From NCBI RefSeq assembly GCF_000378765.1, contig NZ_KB905343.1, positions 404,630 to 468,629 of the forward strand: a stretch of 64,000 bases of DNA, read 5' to 3'. Of this stretch, positions 8,986-19,404 are shown piece by piece. The position numbers and the translations under genes are program-made. Origin of the DNA: Psychroflexus tropicus DSM 15496. GTDB lineage: Bacteria; Bacteroidota; Bacteroidia; Flavobacteriales; Flavobacteriaceae. The notes beneath the pieces were generated by a model. That model had not been told where the DNA came from, made no database searches, and saw nothing but the letters and a program-made list of their open reading frames with translations. Within the stretch, counting starts at the first letter, position 1. The number at the start of each line of letters is the position of its first letter.

Positions 8986-9015
8986 CTCCTTAAAGTTTAA
9001 AAGGAGCATTTTTTT
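8986..9015 (+). terminator. weak terminator-like hairpin
   Basis: CTCCTT at 8986-8991 pairs with AAGGAG at 9001-9006 and is followed by seven T at 9009-9015. It could end read-through transcription before the second copy of the duplicated membrane-protein gene. The stem is only 6 bp. Confidence 0.4.
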
Positions 9016-9099
9016 CTTGAAAACAAAGTTGTATTTTAATGCAAACCGTTTGTAAAATATAAACTTTTAAGCTTTAAATTTGAAATCAATTATCATCCT

Positions 9100-9516
9100 T
9101 AACCCATCACTTATGTCTATTGAAACCACTGAATCCCTGCTTAACCGATTTGATTATGCGTATGAAAGAACATCTGAACACATCGAGATCAAATTAGGTC
9201 TAGGCTTGCGCATTACTGTCGATTTTTCACAACCTGAGAAAGTCATCATCAAAGAGGAGCTCACCACCTGGAATTTTTTAACTGGCACCTTGGATATGAG
9301 CCTTAACCGGGGAATTATATTCAATTTTATAGCGACCTTTGTGATTTCAGGTTTGATATTCATTGGGTTTTACCAGCAGGATCACATAACTCCCTTGATT
9401 ATGCTTGTCGTGTTTATTTTCATTGTCTTACTCTGGTCCAATTTTTACCTGGTCAAAGCCGAGCATATGAAGCAGACCTTAAGGCGGTGGAATGAAAACT
9501 AAAACATCAGAAGTCT
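9100..9516. repeat. 417-bp direct repeat, right copy
   Basis: This is the partner of 5805-6221, in the same orientation, containing the second copy of the 129-codon gene and the same short flanks. One base beyond the shared end, an open frame begins that has no start codon (see 9518-9688), which suggests that a junction lies here. Confidence 0.8.
9113..9502 (+). CDS. hypothetical two-TM membrane protein, copy 2
   Basis: A 129 aa paralogue of the gene at 5818-6207. It has the same N-terminus (MSIETTESLLNRFDYAYER), the same central LTTWNFLTGTLDMSL, two hydrophobic helices and the same C-terminus KQTLRRWNEN. The frame extends 11 codons further upstream, but the ATG at 9113 matches the other copy and is preferred. 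Substitutions are mostly conservative, so both copies seem maintained as proteins. The function is unknown. Confidence 0.75.
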   Translation: MSIETTESLLNRFDYAYERTSEHIEIKLGLGLRITVDFSQPEKVIIKEELTTWNFLTGTLDMSLNRGIIFNFIATFVISGLIFIGFYQQDHITPLIMLVVFIFIVLLWSNFYLVKAEHMKQTLRRWNEN

Positions 9517-9517
9517 A

Positions 9518-9688
9518 GTTATCGGTTATACTCTGGCCTTTGCCTTTATATGGCTTGGTTACTTTATCCTATCAGATTCAGATTCGCTTTTATCTCAAAT
9601 CATTGGGTACTCTAATATCATTTTCTTCATTGGTTTGATTCTCTGGTCAATTTTCAGATTGTTAAAGAATTCGCATAAGTCTAATTAA
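9518..9688 (+). pseudogene. 5'-truncated small membrane protein gene
   Basis: An open frame of 56 codons encodes a convincing two-helix membrane protein (IGYTLAFAFIWLGYFILS and YSNIIFFIGLILWSIFRLLK). It has no ATG, GTG or TTG in a plausible place; upstream it runs into a stop inside the 417-bp repeat. The readable part begins right where the repeat ends. The simplest reading is that the duplication boundary removed the 5' end of a real gene. A rare start codon cannot be excluded. Confidence 0.5.
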
Positions 9689-9776
9689 AAGCTTACTATC
9701 TAAAACATTACTTATAACTATATCAAATTCAGAGTAAATATCCATCTCAATTCTAAAACAACAAAACGAATACTTT

Positions 9777-9899
9777 ATGAAAAACACTAGATTTAATTTT
9801 TGTCAGATCATAGCGTTTATAATAGTCTTTATCATCGCTTTTACTATTTTCTCAGATTGGGAACAGTTTAAAAGAGGGCTTTTAGACTTAGCGCCATAA
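9777..9899 (+). CDS. small single-TM protein, 40 aa
   Basis: A short gene with an ATG start. The protein has a basic start (MKNTRFNFCQ), one strong hydrophobic helix (IIAFIIVFIIAFTIF) and a short tail SDWEQFKRGLLDLAP. The pattern (NFCQ..AF....I...TIFSDWE.FK.GL) recalls small proteins seen in many Flavobacteriaceae, which supports a real gene. The function is unknown. It stands among other small or decayed membrane genes. Confidence 0.6.
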   Translation: MKNTRFNFCQIIAFIIVFIIAFTIFSDWEQFKRGLLDLAP

Positions 9900-9935
9900 G
9901 TTTAAGTTATTCTTTATTCCGTTTGGATTGCGGCA

Positions 9936-9989
9936 ATGACAAAAAGTATTAAACCTATGAATGATGTCCAAAATCCAACCGAAAACTAA
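9936..9989 (+). pseudogene. truncated copy of the small gene at 10286
   Basis: The first 17 codons (MTKSIKPMNDV.NPT.N) match the start of the gene at 10286-10423, then a TAA stops the frame where the other copy continues with a Trp codon. The nucleotide similarity covers about 9931-9992 against 10281-10342. This is probably a decayed partial duplicate. Confidence 0.45.
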
Positions 9990-10285
9990 TTCTTAAAAGT
10001 TCTAAATATCTAATCTCACCATGAGGTTTTACTCTGAATTGTAGTCAAAAAACAATCTTTCTAAAATCATATTCAGTAATTTTTGTTTTAGGGCAATTAT
10101 GTTATTAGTTACGTCTAATTTATAAAACGGCCTACTTTTTAGGGAGGTAGAAAACAAAAAAGTGGTGAGGACAGGCTGTGGAGCAAAGGACTAGTGAAAC
10201 GATTTCCTTTGCGTTGAGGAAACATTTTTGTAGTTTTCAAAGACCTAAAAATCAGCCTAGACCTTTTTGAATACTTTTTGAGGCG

Positions 10286-10423
10286 ATGACAAAAAGTATT
10301 AAACCTATGAATGATGTTGAAAACCCAACCGATAACTGGTTCTCAACAGCTCTCCTGGTCTATTTCATTATGATATTGTTTCCACGAATGGAACTTCAAA
10401 CAAGGTTAAGCATTTACATTTAA
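10286..10423 (+). CDS. small membrane protein, 45 aa
   Basis: An ATG-started short gene encoding MTKSIKPMNDVENPTDNW, then a hydrophobic helix (STALLVYFIMILF) and a polar tail. An upstream partial copy (9936-9989) shares its N-terminus, and selection on the copy here cannot be judged from one sequence. The 1-kb stretch 9503-10558 holds only these small genes and remnants; I see no larger gene in it. Confidence 0.4.
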   Translation: MTKSIKPMNDVENPTDNWFSTALLVYFIMILFPRMELQTRLSIYI

Positions 10424-10558
10424 TCATTCAATAATCTTTAACTCTTAACTCAAAATAGAAATCACTTTTCACTTCTCGCTTTTTGGAACCACTATCCACT
10501 CCTAACCAAAACAAAATTTTCCGTAAATTCAGCAACTCAATTCTAATTTTTAAAACAC

Positions 10559-12649
10559 ATGAAAATAGTTCTTACCAGTTTAAGTCTACTTGCCGGTTTG
10601 GCGCTTCAAGCCCAAAACCTCACCGGTTATAGTTCTGATGACGCCAAAACTCAAGTGCAACTCGAAGCTGATTTCAGATCTAGCATCAATAAAAGCCGCT
10701 TCAAAACCCATCTGAAAACGCTGACCGAAAACCCACATATTGCCGGGACACCTGCCAACGAAAAAGTCAAAGACTATATCGTCAAAAGTATGGATGCAGC
10801 AGGACTCGACGTAGAGACCTATCCCTATGAGGTGTTTATGAGCAGCAGTCCGGGTGAGTCGCTGGTGGAAGTGATCACCCCAGAAGAAATTGTTCTCGAT
10901 CAGCAGGAGCGGGCCCTGGAAGAAGACCCGTATTCCGATCATCCAGAGCTTAAAAAAGGCTGGAACGCCTATTCCGGCAGTGGAGAAGTCACCGCTGAGG
11001 TGGTGTACGCCAATTACGGCACCAAAGCTGATTTTGAGAAGCTGGAAGAGTTGGGAGTTTCCGTCAAAGGTAAAATCGTCATCGCGCGTTACGGTGGGAA
11101 CTTCCGCGGCTACAAAGCCAAATTTGCCGAAGCTCATGGCGCTGCCGGTCTGATCATCTATACCGATCCCAAAGACTCTGGCTTTACCAGAGGCCTTGTC
11201 TTTCCGGAAGGCGTTTATTACAACGACAGCGGGATACAGCGGGGATCCTTACTCACCGCCGACTGGACCGGAGATCCGTTAACGCCTTACGAGCCAGCCC
11301 TACCACAAGACGATAAAAACTCACCAGACCGACTCGACCCATCAGAAGTCGGGTTGCATACCATCCCTGTCACGCCGATTTCCTATGGCGCGGCAGATCA
11401 TATTTTTAAACAAATGCGAGGCGAGGTCGTGCCTAGAAAATGGCAAGGCGGTTTACCATATACCTATCGCCTTCAAGGGGGCTCCGATCTCAAAGTTCAC
11501 CTTAAGGTCGATCAGCCCAAACAACTGACTAAAGTCTTTAATATCGTAGGGACCTTGAAAGGTAAAACTTATCCCGAAGAGTGGATCATTCTGGGTTGCC
11601 ATTATGATGCCTGGGCTTTTGGGGCCACCGACCCGAACTCGGGAACGGCCATGTTACTTAGTTTATCCGAAACGCTTGGCAAACTCGCTAAAGACGGCAA
11701 TCGCCCCGACCGTTCTATCCTTATCGCTCACTGGGATGCCGAGGAGCATGGGGTGATCGGGTCCAGCGAATGGGTGGAGCAGTTTAAAGACGAACTCCAG
11801 GCCAAAGCCGTGGCCTATATCAACCTCGATGCGGCGGTCTCTGGTAAAAACTTCAGGGCTTCCTCAGCCCCTAGTTTGAAGACCATTTTGGCTGAAGCGA
11901 CCAGGCAAGTCGACTATCCCTATACCGAGGAAACGGTTTATGAACACTGGTCGCGAGGAAACGAACAGCCTAGCATCGGCAATTTGGGAGGCGGCTCAGA
12001 TCATATAGCCTTCTACATGCACGCCGGCGTGCCATCTTTGAGTGGAGGAGCCAGCGGCCCCACTTTATACCACACCAATTACGACGACTTTTACTTTTAC
12101 GAAAACTTCGTCGATCCCGAATTTCAAATGGGACCTATGGTAGAAGCGGTGATGGGCACCTTGAGCTTGCGCCTGGCCAATGCTCAATTCATCCCTTACG
12201 ATGTGGTGAAGTATGCCACCGACCTGGAGATGCACTTTCAAAATGCCGAAAAGCAGGTCAAAGGGTTTTATGCTGATTTTGCTGGGTTCAAAGCTTCATC
12301 TTCAGCGATATCCAGCTTAAACGAGTCAGCTAACTTAGTGGCGAAGGCCCTTAAGGAACAACTTGAAAGCGGCAAGATGAGCAAAAAGCAAGCGAAACGA
12401 CTGAATGCTCAGCTGCTAGCGCTCGAAAAAAGCTTTTTGAATCCCGAAGGTATGCCTTACGGCGACTGGTATAAATCGCTGTACGCCTCTTCCGATCCGT
12501 TTAGCGGCTACGCGTCCTGGATTTTACCGGGATTACAGTATCAGATTGCAATGAAAGATAAAGATAGCTTAAAAGCCTGGGATATGACCTATGCCGAAGC
12601 CATCCTCGACCTTAATGGAAAGATGATTGAGATTTTGGAGGGGTTGTAG
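10559..12649 (+). CDS. exported M28-family metallopeptidase, glutamate carboxypeptidase II-like
   Basis: A 696 aa protein with a signal peptide (MKIVLTSLSLLAGLALQAQ). The order is that of the PSMA/transferrin-receptor group: an N-terminal segment, a PA (protease-associated) insert at about 120-320, a zinc-dependent M28 catalytic domain at about 325-560, and a C-terminal helical dimerisation domain. Zinc ligands and the catalytic pair are visible: H348 in CHYDAW, D358 in DPNSG, E395/E396 in DAEEHG, D424 in NLDAAVSG and a final His near 505 in YHTNYDD. It should remove acidic or other C-terminal residues from peptides outside the cytoplasm. It is a single gene, with repeats following. Confidence 0.93.
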   Translation: MKIVLTSLSLLAGLALQAQNLTGYSSDDAKTQVQLEADFRSSINKSRFKTHLKTLTENPHIAGTPANEKVKDYIVKSMDAAGLDVETYPYEVFMSSSPGESLVEVITPEEIVLDQQERALEEDPYSDHPELKKGWNAYSGSGEVTAEVVYANYGTKADFEKLEELGVSVKGKIVIARYGGNFRGYKAKFAEAHGAAGLIIYTDPKDSGFTRGLVFPEGVYYNDSGIQRGSLLTADWTGDPLTPYEPALPQDDKNSPDRLDPSEVGLHTIPVTPISYGAADHIFKQMRGEVVPRKWQGGLPYTYRLQGGSDLKVHLKVDQPKQLTKVFNIVGTLKGKTYPEEWIILGCHYDAWAFGATDPNSGTAMLLSLSETLGKLAKDGNRPDRSILIAHWDAEEHGVIGSSEWVEQFKDELQAKAVAYINLDAAVSGKNFRASSAPSLKTILAEATRQVDYPYTEETVYEHWSRGNEQPSIGNLGGGSDHIAFYMHAGVPSLSGGASGPTLYHTNYDDFYFYENFVDPEFQMGPMVEAVMGTLSLRLANAQFIPYDVVKYATDLEMHFQNAEKQVKGFYADFAGFKASSSAISSLNESANLVAKALKEQLESGKMSKKQAKRLNAQLLALEKSFLNPEGMPYGDWYKSLYASSDPFSGYASWILPGLQYQIAMKDKDSLKAWDMTYAEAILDLNGKMIEILEGL

Positions 12650-12770
12650 AAAAATAGTTTCTGAGTTTGTTAGTTGTGAGTCGTTTCCAGTTTTTAGTTT
12701 ATTGTCTCTCGTGAAATCTTGTAAATGAATAATCGCATGGCTTTATAATGAAGTAGAGGTAGAACGTAAT

Positions 12771-13270
12771 GTCAGTTCGAGTGATCCCGATGAATATCGG
12801 GATTGTATCGAGAACTTGACCAAACTGGAAGTTAACTTGAATTATAAAAAGTGACGCTATGAACTGAAACGACTTCTCGATACAATTCATCGGCTTTAAG
12901 AAAAAAAAACAAAACACTCGAAGTGACATTCCGAAAGCACTTGTCAGTTCGAGTGATCCCGATGAATATCGGGATTGTATCGAGAACTTGACTCAACTGA
13001 AAGTCAAATTGAATTATAAAGAGTGATGCTATGAACTGAAACGACTTTTCGATACATTTTATCGGTTTTAAGAAAAACCAACAAAACACTCGAAGTGACA
13101 TTCCGAAAGCACTTGTCAGTTCGAGTGATCCCGATGAATATCGGGATTGTATCGAGAACTTGACTCAACTGAAAGTCAAATTGAATTATAAAGAGTGATG
13201 CTATGAACTGAAACGACTTCTCGATACAATTCCTTTGCTTTTAGGAAGCAAATGAATCACTCGAAGTGAC
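12771..13270. repeat. three tandem 172-bp repeat units with inverted ends
   Basis: Units begin at 12771, 12943 and 13115, an exact 172-bp spacing. Each opens with GTCAGTTCGAGTGA and closes with TCACTCGAAGTGAC or a close variant, which are inverted copies with one mismatch. Inside, ATTGTATCGAGAA near the left end pairs with TTCTCGATACAAT near the right end, so each unit could fold into a long hairpin. A short palindrome, CCCGATGAATATCGGG, lies near the left end. Apparent reading frames through the units are by-products of the repeat. Two more units follow at 13637-13984 beyond a GIY-YIG gene. Confidence 0.92.
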
Positions 13271-13282
13271 AAAAGCTATTTA

Positions 13283-13564
13283 TTAAAATTTCTTTTTAGC
13301 AAGATTGGGTAAGGCTTCATAATAACCATCAATTAATGCCTGTTTTTTGGCTTTTGACCATTTTTTGATTTGTTTTTCCATCGCTATAGCTCTTTCGACT
13401 TCGGTGAACTCTGCATAAAATTTTAACTCGACAGGCCTTCTGTCAAACGTATAACTACCAAAATATTTTCCGCTTTGATGCTCATTCAAACGTTTATCTA
13501 AATTAGATGTAATTCCTGTGTAAAAAGTGTTATCTGAACAAAGTAGGATATAAACGCAATACAT
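13283..13564 (-). CDS. single-domain GIY-YIG nuclease family protein
   Basis: A 93 aa protein consisting of one GIY-YIG domain: MYCVYILLCSDNTFYTGITSNLDKRLNEHQ supplies the YVYI..YTGIT pair, R25 and H29 (LDKRLNEHQ) fit the conserved basic positions, and E60 in the EVERAIAMEKQIKKWSK helix fits the metal-binding Glu. Such stand-alone proteins resemble the N-terminal nuclease of UvrC but their role is unclear. It lies between two clusters of the same 172-bp repeat, on the minus strand, with only 12 bp separating its stop from the left cluster. Confidence 0.93.
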   Translation of the reverse strand: MYCVYILLCSDNTFYTGITSNLDKRLNEHQSGKYFGSYTFDRRPVELKFYAEFTEVERAIAMEKQIKKWSKAKKQALIDGYYEALPNLAKKKF

Positions 13565-13636
13565 GATATTAGATAATTAATTCTAAAATTAAGAAAAAGT
13601 ATTTCAAACTTATACATCTATATATGTTCGAACACT

Positions 13637-13984
13637 GTCAATTCGAGTGATCCCGATGAATATCGGGATTGTATCGAGAACTTAACCAAGCTGGAAGTTA
13701 ACTTGCATTATAAAAAGTGATACTATGAACTGAAACGACTTCTCGATACAATTCCTTTGCTTTTTAGGAAGCAAATGAATCACTCGAAGTGACATTCCGA
13801 AAGCACTTGTCAGTTCGAGTGATTCGACCTTAGGCGAATTATACCTGTTTTTCGTTCCTCTGGCAAGCAGGTCGAGAACTAGACTCAACGTAGACAATTT
13901 TAAATTAGAATTTAACTTAGACTGTCTGACTTCTCGATACAATTCCTTTGCTTTTAGGAAGCAAAGGAATCACTCGAAGTGACA
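13637..13984. repeat. two further 172-bp repeat units, one divergent
   Basis: Units begin at 13637 (GTCAATTCGAGTGA) and 13809 (GTCAGTTCGAGTGA), again 172 bp apart, and the second closes with CACTCGAAGTGAC ending at 13984. The second unit has a different interior (ACCTTAGGCGAATTATACC...), so the family tolerates internal change while the ends and the TATCGAGAA/TTCTCGATA inverted pair are largely kept. Confidence 0.88.
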
Positions 13985-14102
13985 GGCTTCTCTACACGAT
14001 TTTAATTCATTCTTTTCCATAAAATCACCCGCCTGAATGACTTAATCGTGCAGGCCTGAAATGATAACAGATAACCATCGACCGTCAACGATTTACAATA
14101 AA

Positions 14103-14522
14103 CTAACTCAACTTTTTCGTCTTAATTGTTTTTATGAGGAAGTATACTAAATACCCCACCGGACCAAACATAAAACAAAGTAGAAGGCAGGGGATGATCA
14201 GGAAGTGGTTGATCTGATGCTTCCGTGACAGATTTAAGATCCAGTTCCCCACCAATAAATCGAATACCAAATAATGAACCCAGCCAGTAACCACCGCTTC
14301 GTCTGAAGTAAACATGGCTTTAATGCCCTCCAGCTGACTAAAGGACTCCATATCAAACTCACCTAGGCCTTGAACCACATAAACAGCATATACGATAGCC
14401 ATTACGGCAGCAAAAGTATAAATCACAGGATTTCGCCAGGATTTGCCAGGAAAGAAAATTAAAATTAACCAGGCCGGTAAAACGATAGTATTGACAATTT
14501 GAAAAACGATAGAAGGAGTCAT
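14103..14522 (-). CDS. ABA4-like (DUF4281) membrane protein
   Basis: A 139 aa integral membrane protein with four hydrophobic helices (VFQIVNTIVLPAWLILIFF; PVIYTFAAVMAIVYAVYVV; WVHYLVFDLLVGNWIL; FLIIPCLLLCFMFGPVGYLVYFLI). The HYLVFDLLVGNWI and FMFGPVGYLVY signatures are those of the ABA4 family. The plant member is needed for neoxanthin formation, and bacterial members are often assumed to be carotenoid-related. No carotenoid gene is adjacent, so the substrate here is open. It is convergent with the repeats and divergent from katG. Confidence 0.85.
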   Translation of the reverse strand: MTPSIVFQIVNTIVLPAWLILIFFPGKSWRNPVIYTFAAVMAIVYAVYVVQGLGEFDMESFSQLEGIKAMFTSDEAVVTGWVHYLVFDLLVGNWILNLSRKHQINHFLIIPCLLLCFMFGPVGYLVYFLIKTIKTKKLS

Positions 14523-14763
14523 AGTGCATTTATGAGTTAAAAATGAATACTCTGTTTAATGATTTTGAATCTGTTATAAGATTTGTAAACCAATTTTTGA
14601 TTATCTTTTATGCTGGAATTAGTAAGTCAACATTAACGAGATAAGAGCTCTAATAATTTGATTTATAAGTAATTTAAATCAAAAATATAACAACTATAAT
14701 AAAACTCTATGCTTACATTATAAACTTCAATTTACAAAATGAGTTTTAAAAAGGGGTTGAGAC

Positions 14764-14780
14764 TAAATTTGTTTACAAAT
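14764..14780 (+). promoter_or_regulatory. possible -7 box and overlapping inverted repeat upstream of katG
   Basis: TAAATTTG at 14764-14771 matches the Bacteroidota -7 consensus TAnnTTTG, but no convincing -33 box is seen at the right distance. It overlaps an inverted repeat, ATTTG-TTTA-CAAAT (14767-14780), 20 bases before the katG ATG. This could be an operator for an oxidative-stress regulator; the identification rests on symmetry and position only. Confidence 0.3.
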
Positions 14781-14791
14781 AAATTCAATAA

Positions 14792-17125
<2,334 letters not shown>

Positions 17126-17151
17126 TTTTCAAAACATTGATTTTTGATGAG

Positions 17152-17187
17152 GAGGCTCTGTAATGTTTTTACAGAGCCTCTTTTTTT
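17152..17187 (+). terminator. Rho-independent terminator of katG
   Basis: A perfect 12-bp stem (GAGGCTCTGTAA / TTACAGAGCCTC) with a TGTTT loop is followed by seven T, 27 bases after the katG stop. Confidence 0.95.
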
Positions 17188-17273
17188 GCTTAATTAAGCT
17201 TTAAGTTTTCATGACTTAGAATTAACATACATTAAATGCAAAACCTGTTGATTTAGGAAAAATAACTTCTATC

Positions 17274-17384
17274 ATGAAAAAAAATATAATCGCCTTACAC
17301 ATCATCGTATTGGCCTTGGGTATTCCTACGTTTATAGCCGGTCCACCTAGGCTTTTTGGGGTGCAATTTTCAGTTAGATTTTAA
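17274..17384 (+). CDS. possible small hydrophobic peptide, 36 aa
   Basis: An ATG-started frame encoding MKKNIIALHIIVLALGIPTFIAGP and a short tail ending FSVRF. It looks like a signal peptide or single helix and lies 21 bp before the esterase gene, so it could be a leader peptide or the start of a decayed gene. Support is limited to length and composition. Confidence 0.25.
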   Translation: MKKNIIALHIIVLALGIPTFIAGPPRLFGVQFSVRF

Positions 17385-17405
17385 TTAGCTTTATAAAAAA
17401 GAAAT

Positions 17406-18365
17406 ATGAAAAAAGCTTCTAAATTAATATTGATTATGAGCTGTATGCTGTGGATGTCGACACAGCTCTTTGCTCAATCTTCTACAGCCTATTCAATTGA
17501 TTCGATCGAAGAAATAATCAAGGCGCAAGAACGCAGTATTCCCGATTTAAAAAAGGACAACAACGCTAAGATTACATGGGCTAAGGAACAAGGCGTCGCC
17601 ACCGATTTAGTGTTTATCTATTTACATGGCTTTGGAGCTAGTAGGATGGAAGCAGAGCCTGTCATTTCTAAACTCGCCGAAGAATTTGGGGCTAATGTAT
17701 TTTATGCCAGACTCAAAGGTCACGGTAGGAAAGGGGTAAAGGGCTTTGAGGAGCTAACCAAAGAAAACTATCTGGATTCTGCTGAAGAAGCCTTAAAAGC
17801 GGGTAGGCTTTTAGGAAAAAAAATAGTGCTCATCAGCACCTCAACAGGTGGAACTCTAAGTCTTTATCTGGCCTCAAAGCACGATGATATAGCTGGTTTA
17901 CTACTGTATTCTCCATTTGTGGGACTTAGAAACCCTATGATGGCTCAAATCACTACCCCTAAGGGCAGGGAGATGTTCAAGTCTATGATTGGTGGTGAAG
18001 TTCAAAACATAGACCGACCTGAGCCAGAGTCTAAGTATTGGTCCACACAATACCATATCAATGCCTACGTGGCTTTAATCGGCATGCTTCAGGATACCAT
18101 GACTCCAGAAACTTTTAAAGCAGTGAAGTGTCCTGTCTTCATGGCTTATTATTACAAAAACGAAGAAGAACAAGATAAGGTAGTTTCAGTTCCTGCGATG
18201 ATGGATATGTACGATCAATTAGGAACACCTTCAGATCAAAAACAGAAACAAGCTTTTCCTGAAACCGGAAATCACGTGATTGCCAGTGAATTGAGATCCA
18301 AAGATTGGACATCTGTTCTGGAAGCTAGTCAGAAATTTATTCAGCAAAACATTCTAAAGCCATGA
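17406..18365 (+). CDS. exported alpha/beta hydrolase
   Basis: A 319 aa protein with a signal peptide (MKKASKLILIMSCMLWMSTQLFAQ). It has an oxyanion-hole motif YLHGFGASR, a nucleophile region LISTSTGGTLSLYLAS (S146) and a likely catalytic His in TGNHVIASEL near the C-terminus, giving the layout of esterases and lipases. The nucleophile elbow reads S-T-S-T-G rather than the usual G-x-S-x-G. The stop overlaps the start of the next gene by 4 bases (ATGA), so it is translationally coupled to a glycerophosphodiesterase. The pair may act together on lipid-derived esters in the periplasm; the substrate is unknown. Confidence 0.85.
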   Translation: MKKASKLILIMSCMLWMSTQLFAQSSTAYSIDSIEEIIKAQERSIPDLKKDNNAKITWAKEQGVATDLVFIYLHGFGASRMEAEPVISKLAEEFGANVFYARLKGHGRKGVKGFEELTKENYLDSAEEALKAGRLLGKKIVLISTSTGGTLSLYLASKHDDIAGLLLYSPFVGLRNPMMAQITTPKGREMFKSMIGGEVQNIDRPEPESKYWSTQYHINAYVALIGMLQDTMTPETFKAVKCPVFMAYYYKNEEEQDKVVSVPAMMDMYDQLGTPSDQKQKQAFPETGNHVIASELRSKDWTSVLEASQKFIQQNILKP

Positions 18366-19273
18366 AATACGCTATCTTACTCTTATTTACCATACAAGTT
18401 CTAAATGCACAAACACTAGACGAAACATTGACCTCCAAAACAAAGAAATATAAGTTCGATTTGCAAGGCCACCGAGGTGCCAGGGGTCTGGCTCCAGAAA
18501 ACACCCTAAAAGCATTCCAAAAAGCCCTTGAGCTTGGAGTAAATACGCTTGAGCTTGATCTTGCCGTAACCAAAGACCAGCAACTAATCGTTTCTCATGA
18601 GCCCTGGATGAATGCGGATATTTGCCTGACTCCTGGAGGTGAAGACATTAAAAAAGCAGAAGAGAAGTCATACAACATATATACGATGACTTATGAAGAA
18701 GTGAGAGCCTATGATTGCGGAAGCAAATACAATCCTGCTTTTCCAGAGCAAGACTTAGAGCCCTCTTACAAACCTTTGCTTAAAGATGTTCTGCACATGG
18801 CGGATAGTTTGAATAAAAATCACGGAAAGAAAATCAAATACAACATTGAACTCAAAAGCCTTCCAGAAGGAGATGACCTGTACCACCCTATACCAGCGAA
18901 GTTTGTCAAATTGGTGATGGATGTACTGCAAAAAGAAACCGATCTGGACCGTGTGAACCTACAAAGTTTCGACTTTAGGATTTTAAAGGAATTACACAGC
19001 TCTTATCCGGATGTGAAACTTGCTGCCCTGGTTTATAATTCAGATTTTGATACGGCAATGGCTGAATTGGGTTTTGTGCCTGAGATTTATAGTCCGTATT
19101 ATCCTATAGTTGACCAAGGTTTAGTTAGTGAGGCTCAGGCTAAAGGTATGAAAGTGATTCCATGGACTATTAATACAGTGGATCAAATGAAAATGCTATT
19201 AAAACTTGGAGTAGATGGGCTTATTACAGACTATCCTGATCGGGCTTTAAAGCTGAGAAAAACAGTAAACTAA
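18362..19273 (+). CDS. exported glycerophosphodiester phosphodiesterase
   Basis: GDPD enzymes split glycerophosphodiesters into glycerol-3-phosphate and an alcohol. The 303 aa protein has a signal peptide (MKYAILLLFTIQVLNAQ). The GDPD signature is GHRGARGLAPENTLKAFQ (H37), followed by LELDLAVTKD and SHEPWM with the second active-site His. The metal-site IELKS and the C-terminal IPWTINTVDQMKMLLKLGVDGLITDYPD close the TIM barrel. The start overlaps the stop of the preceding esterase gene, so the two form an operon. All usual residues appear present. Confidence 0.94.
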   Translation: MKYAILLLFTIQVLNAQTLDETLTSKTKKYKFDLQGHRGARGLAPENTLKAFQKALELGVNTLELDLAVTKDQQLIVSHEPWMNADICLTPGGEDIKKAEEKSYNIYTMTYEEVRAYDCGSKYNPAFPEQDLEPSYKPLLKDVLHMADSLNKNHGKKIKYNIELKSLPEGDDLYHPIPAKFVKLVMDVLQKETDLDRVNLQSFDFRILKELHSSYPDVKLAALVYNSDFDTAMAELGFVPEIYSPYYPIVDQGLVSEAQAKGMKVIPWTINTVDQMKMLLKLGVDGLITDYPDRALKLRKTVN

Positions 19274-19404
19274 GTTATTGCAGGATGAGTTTTAAAACCA
19301 ATTTTAAATTGACTTCGTATTGATCATTCCTACAATTTGACCACTTGATAGCTGTTTGTGTCTTAAAAGGCTTTATCTTAGAATCTCATTTTGAAGATAG
19401 TTTT

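Noticed and set aside
12699-13101. Overlapping minus-strand frames of 76 and 89 codons (starting MSLRVFCFFFLKP)
   Set aside because: They run through the 172-bp repeats and repeat each other with the repeat period; they are products of the repeat sequence, not genes.
13682-13942. Minus-strand frame of 86 codons with IEKSFQFIVSLF
   Set aside because: It lies within the fourth and fifth repeat units and shares their coding artefact.
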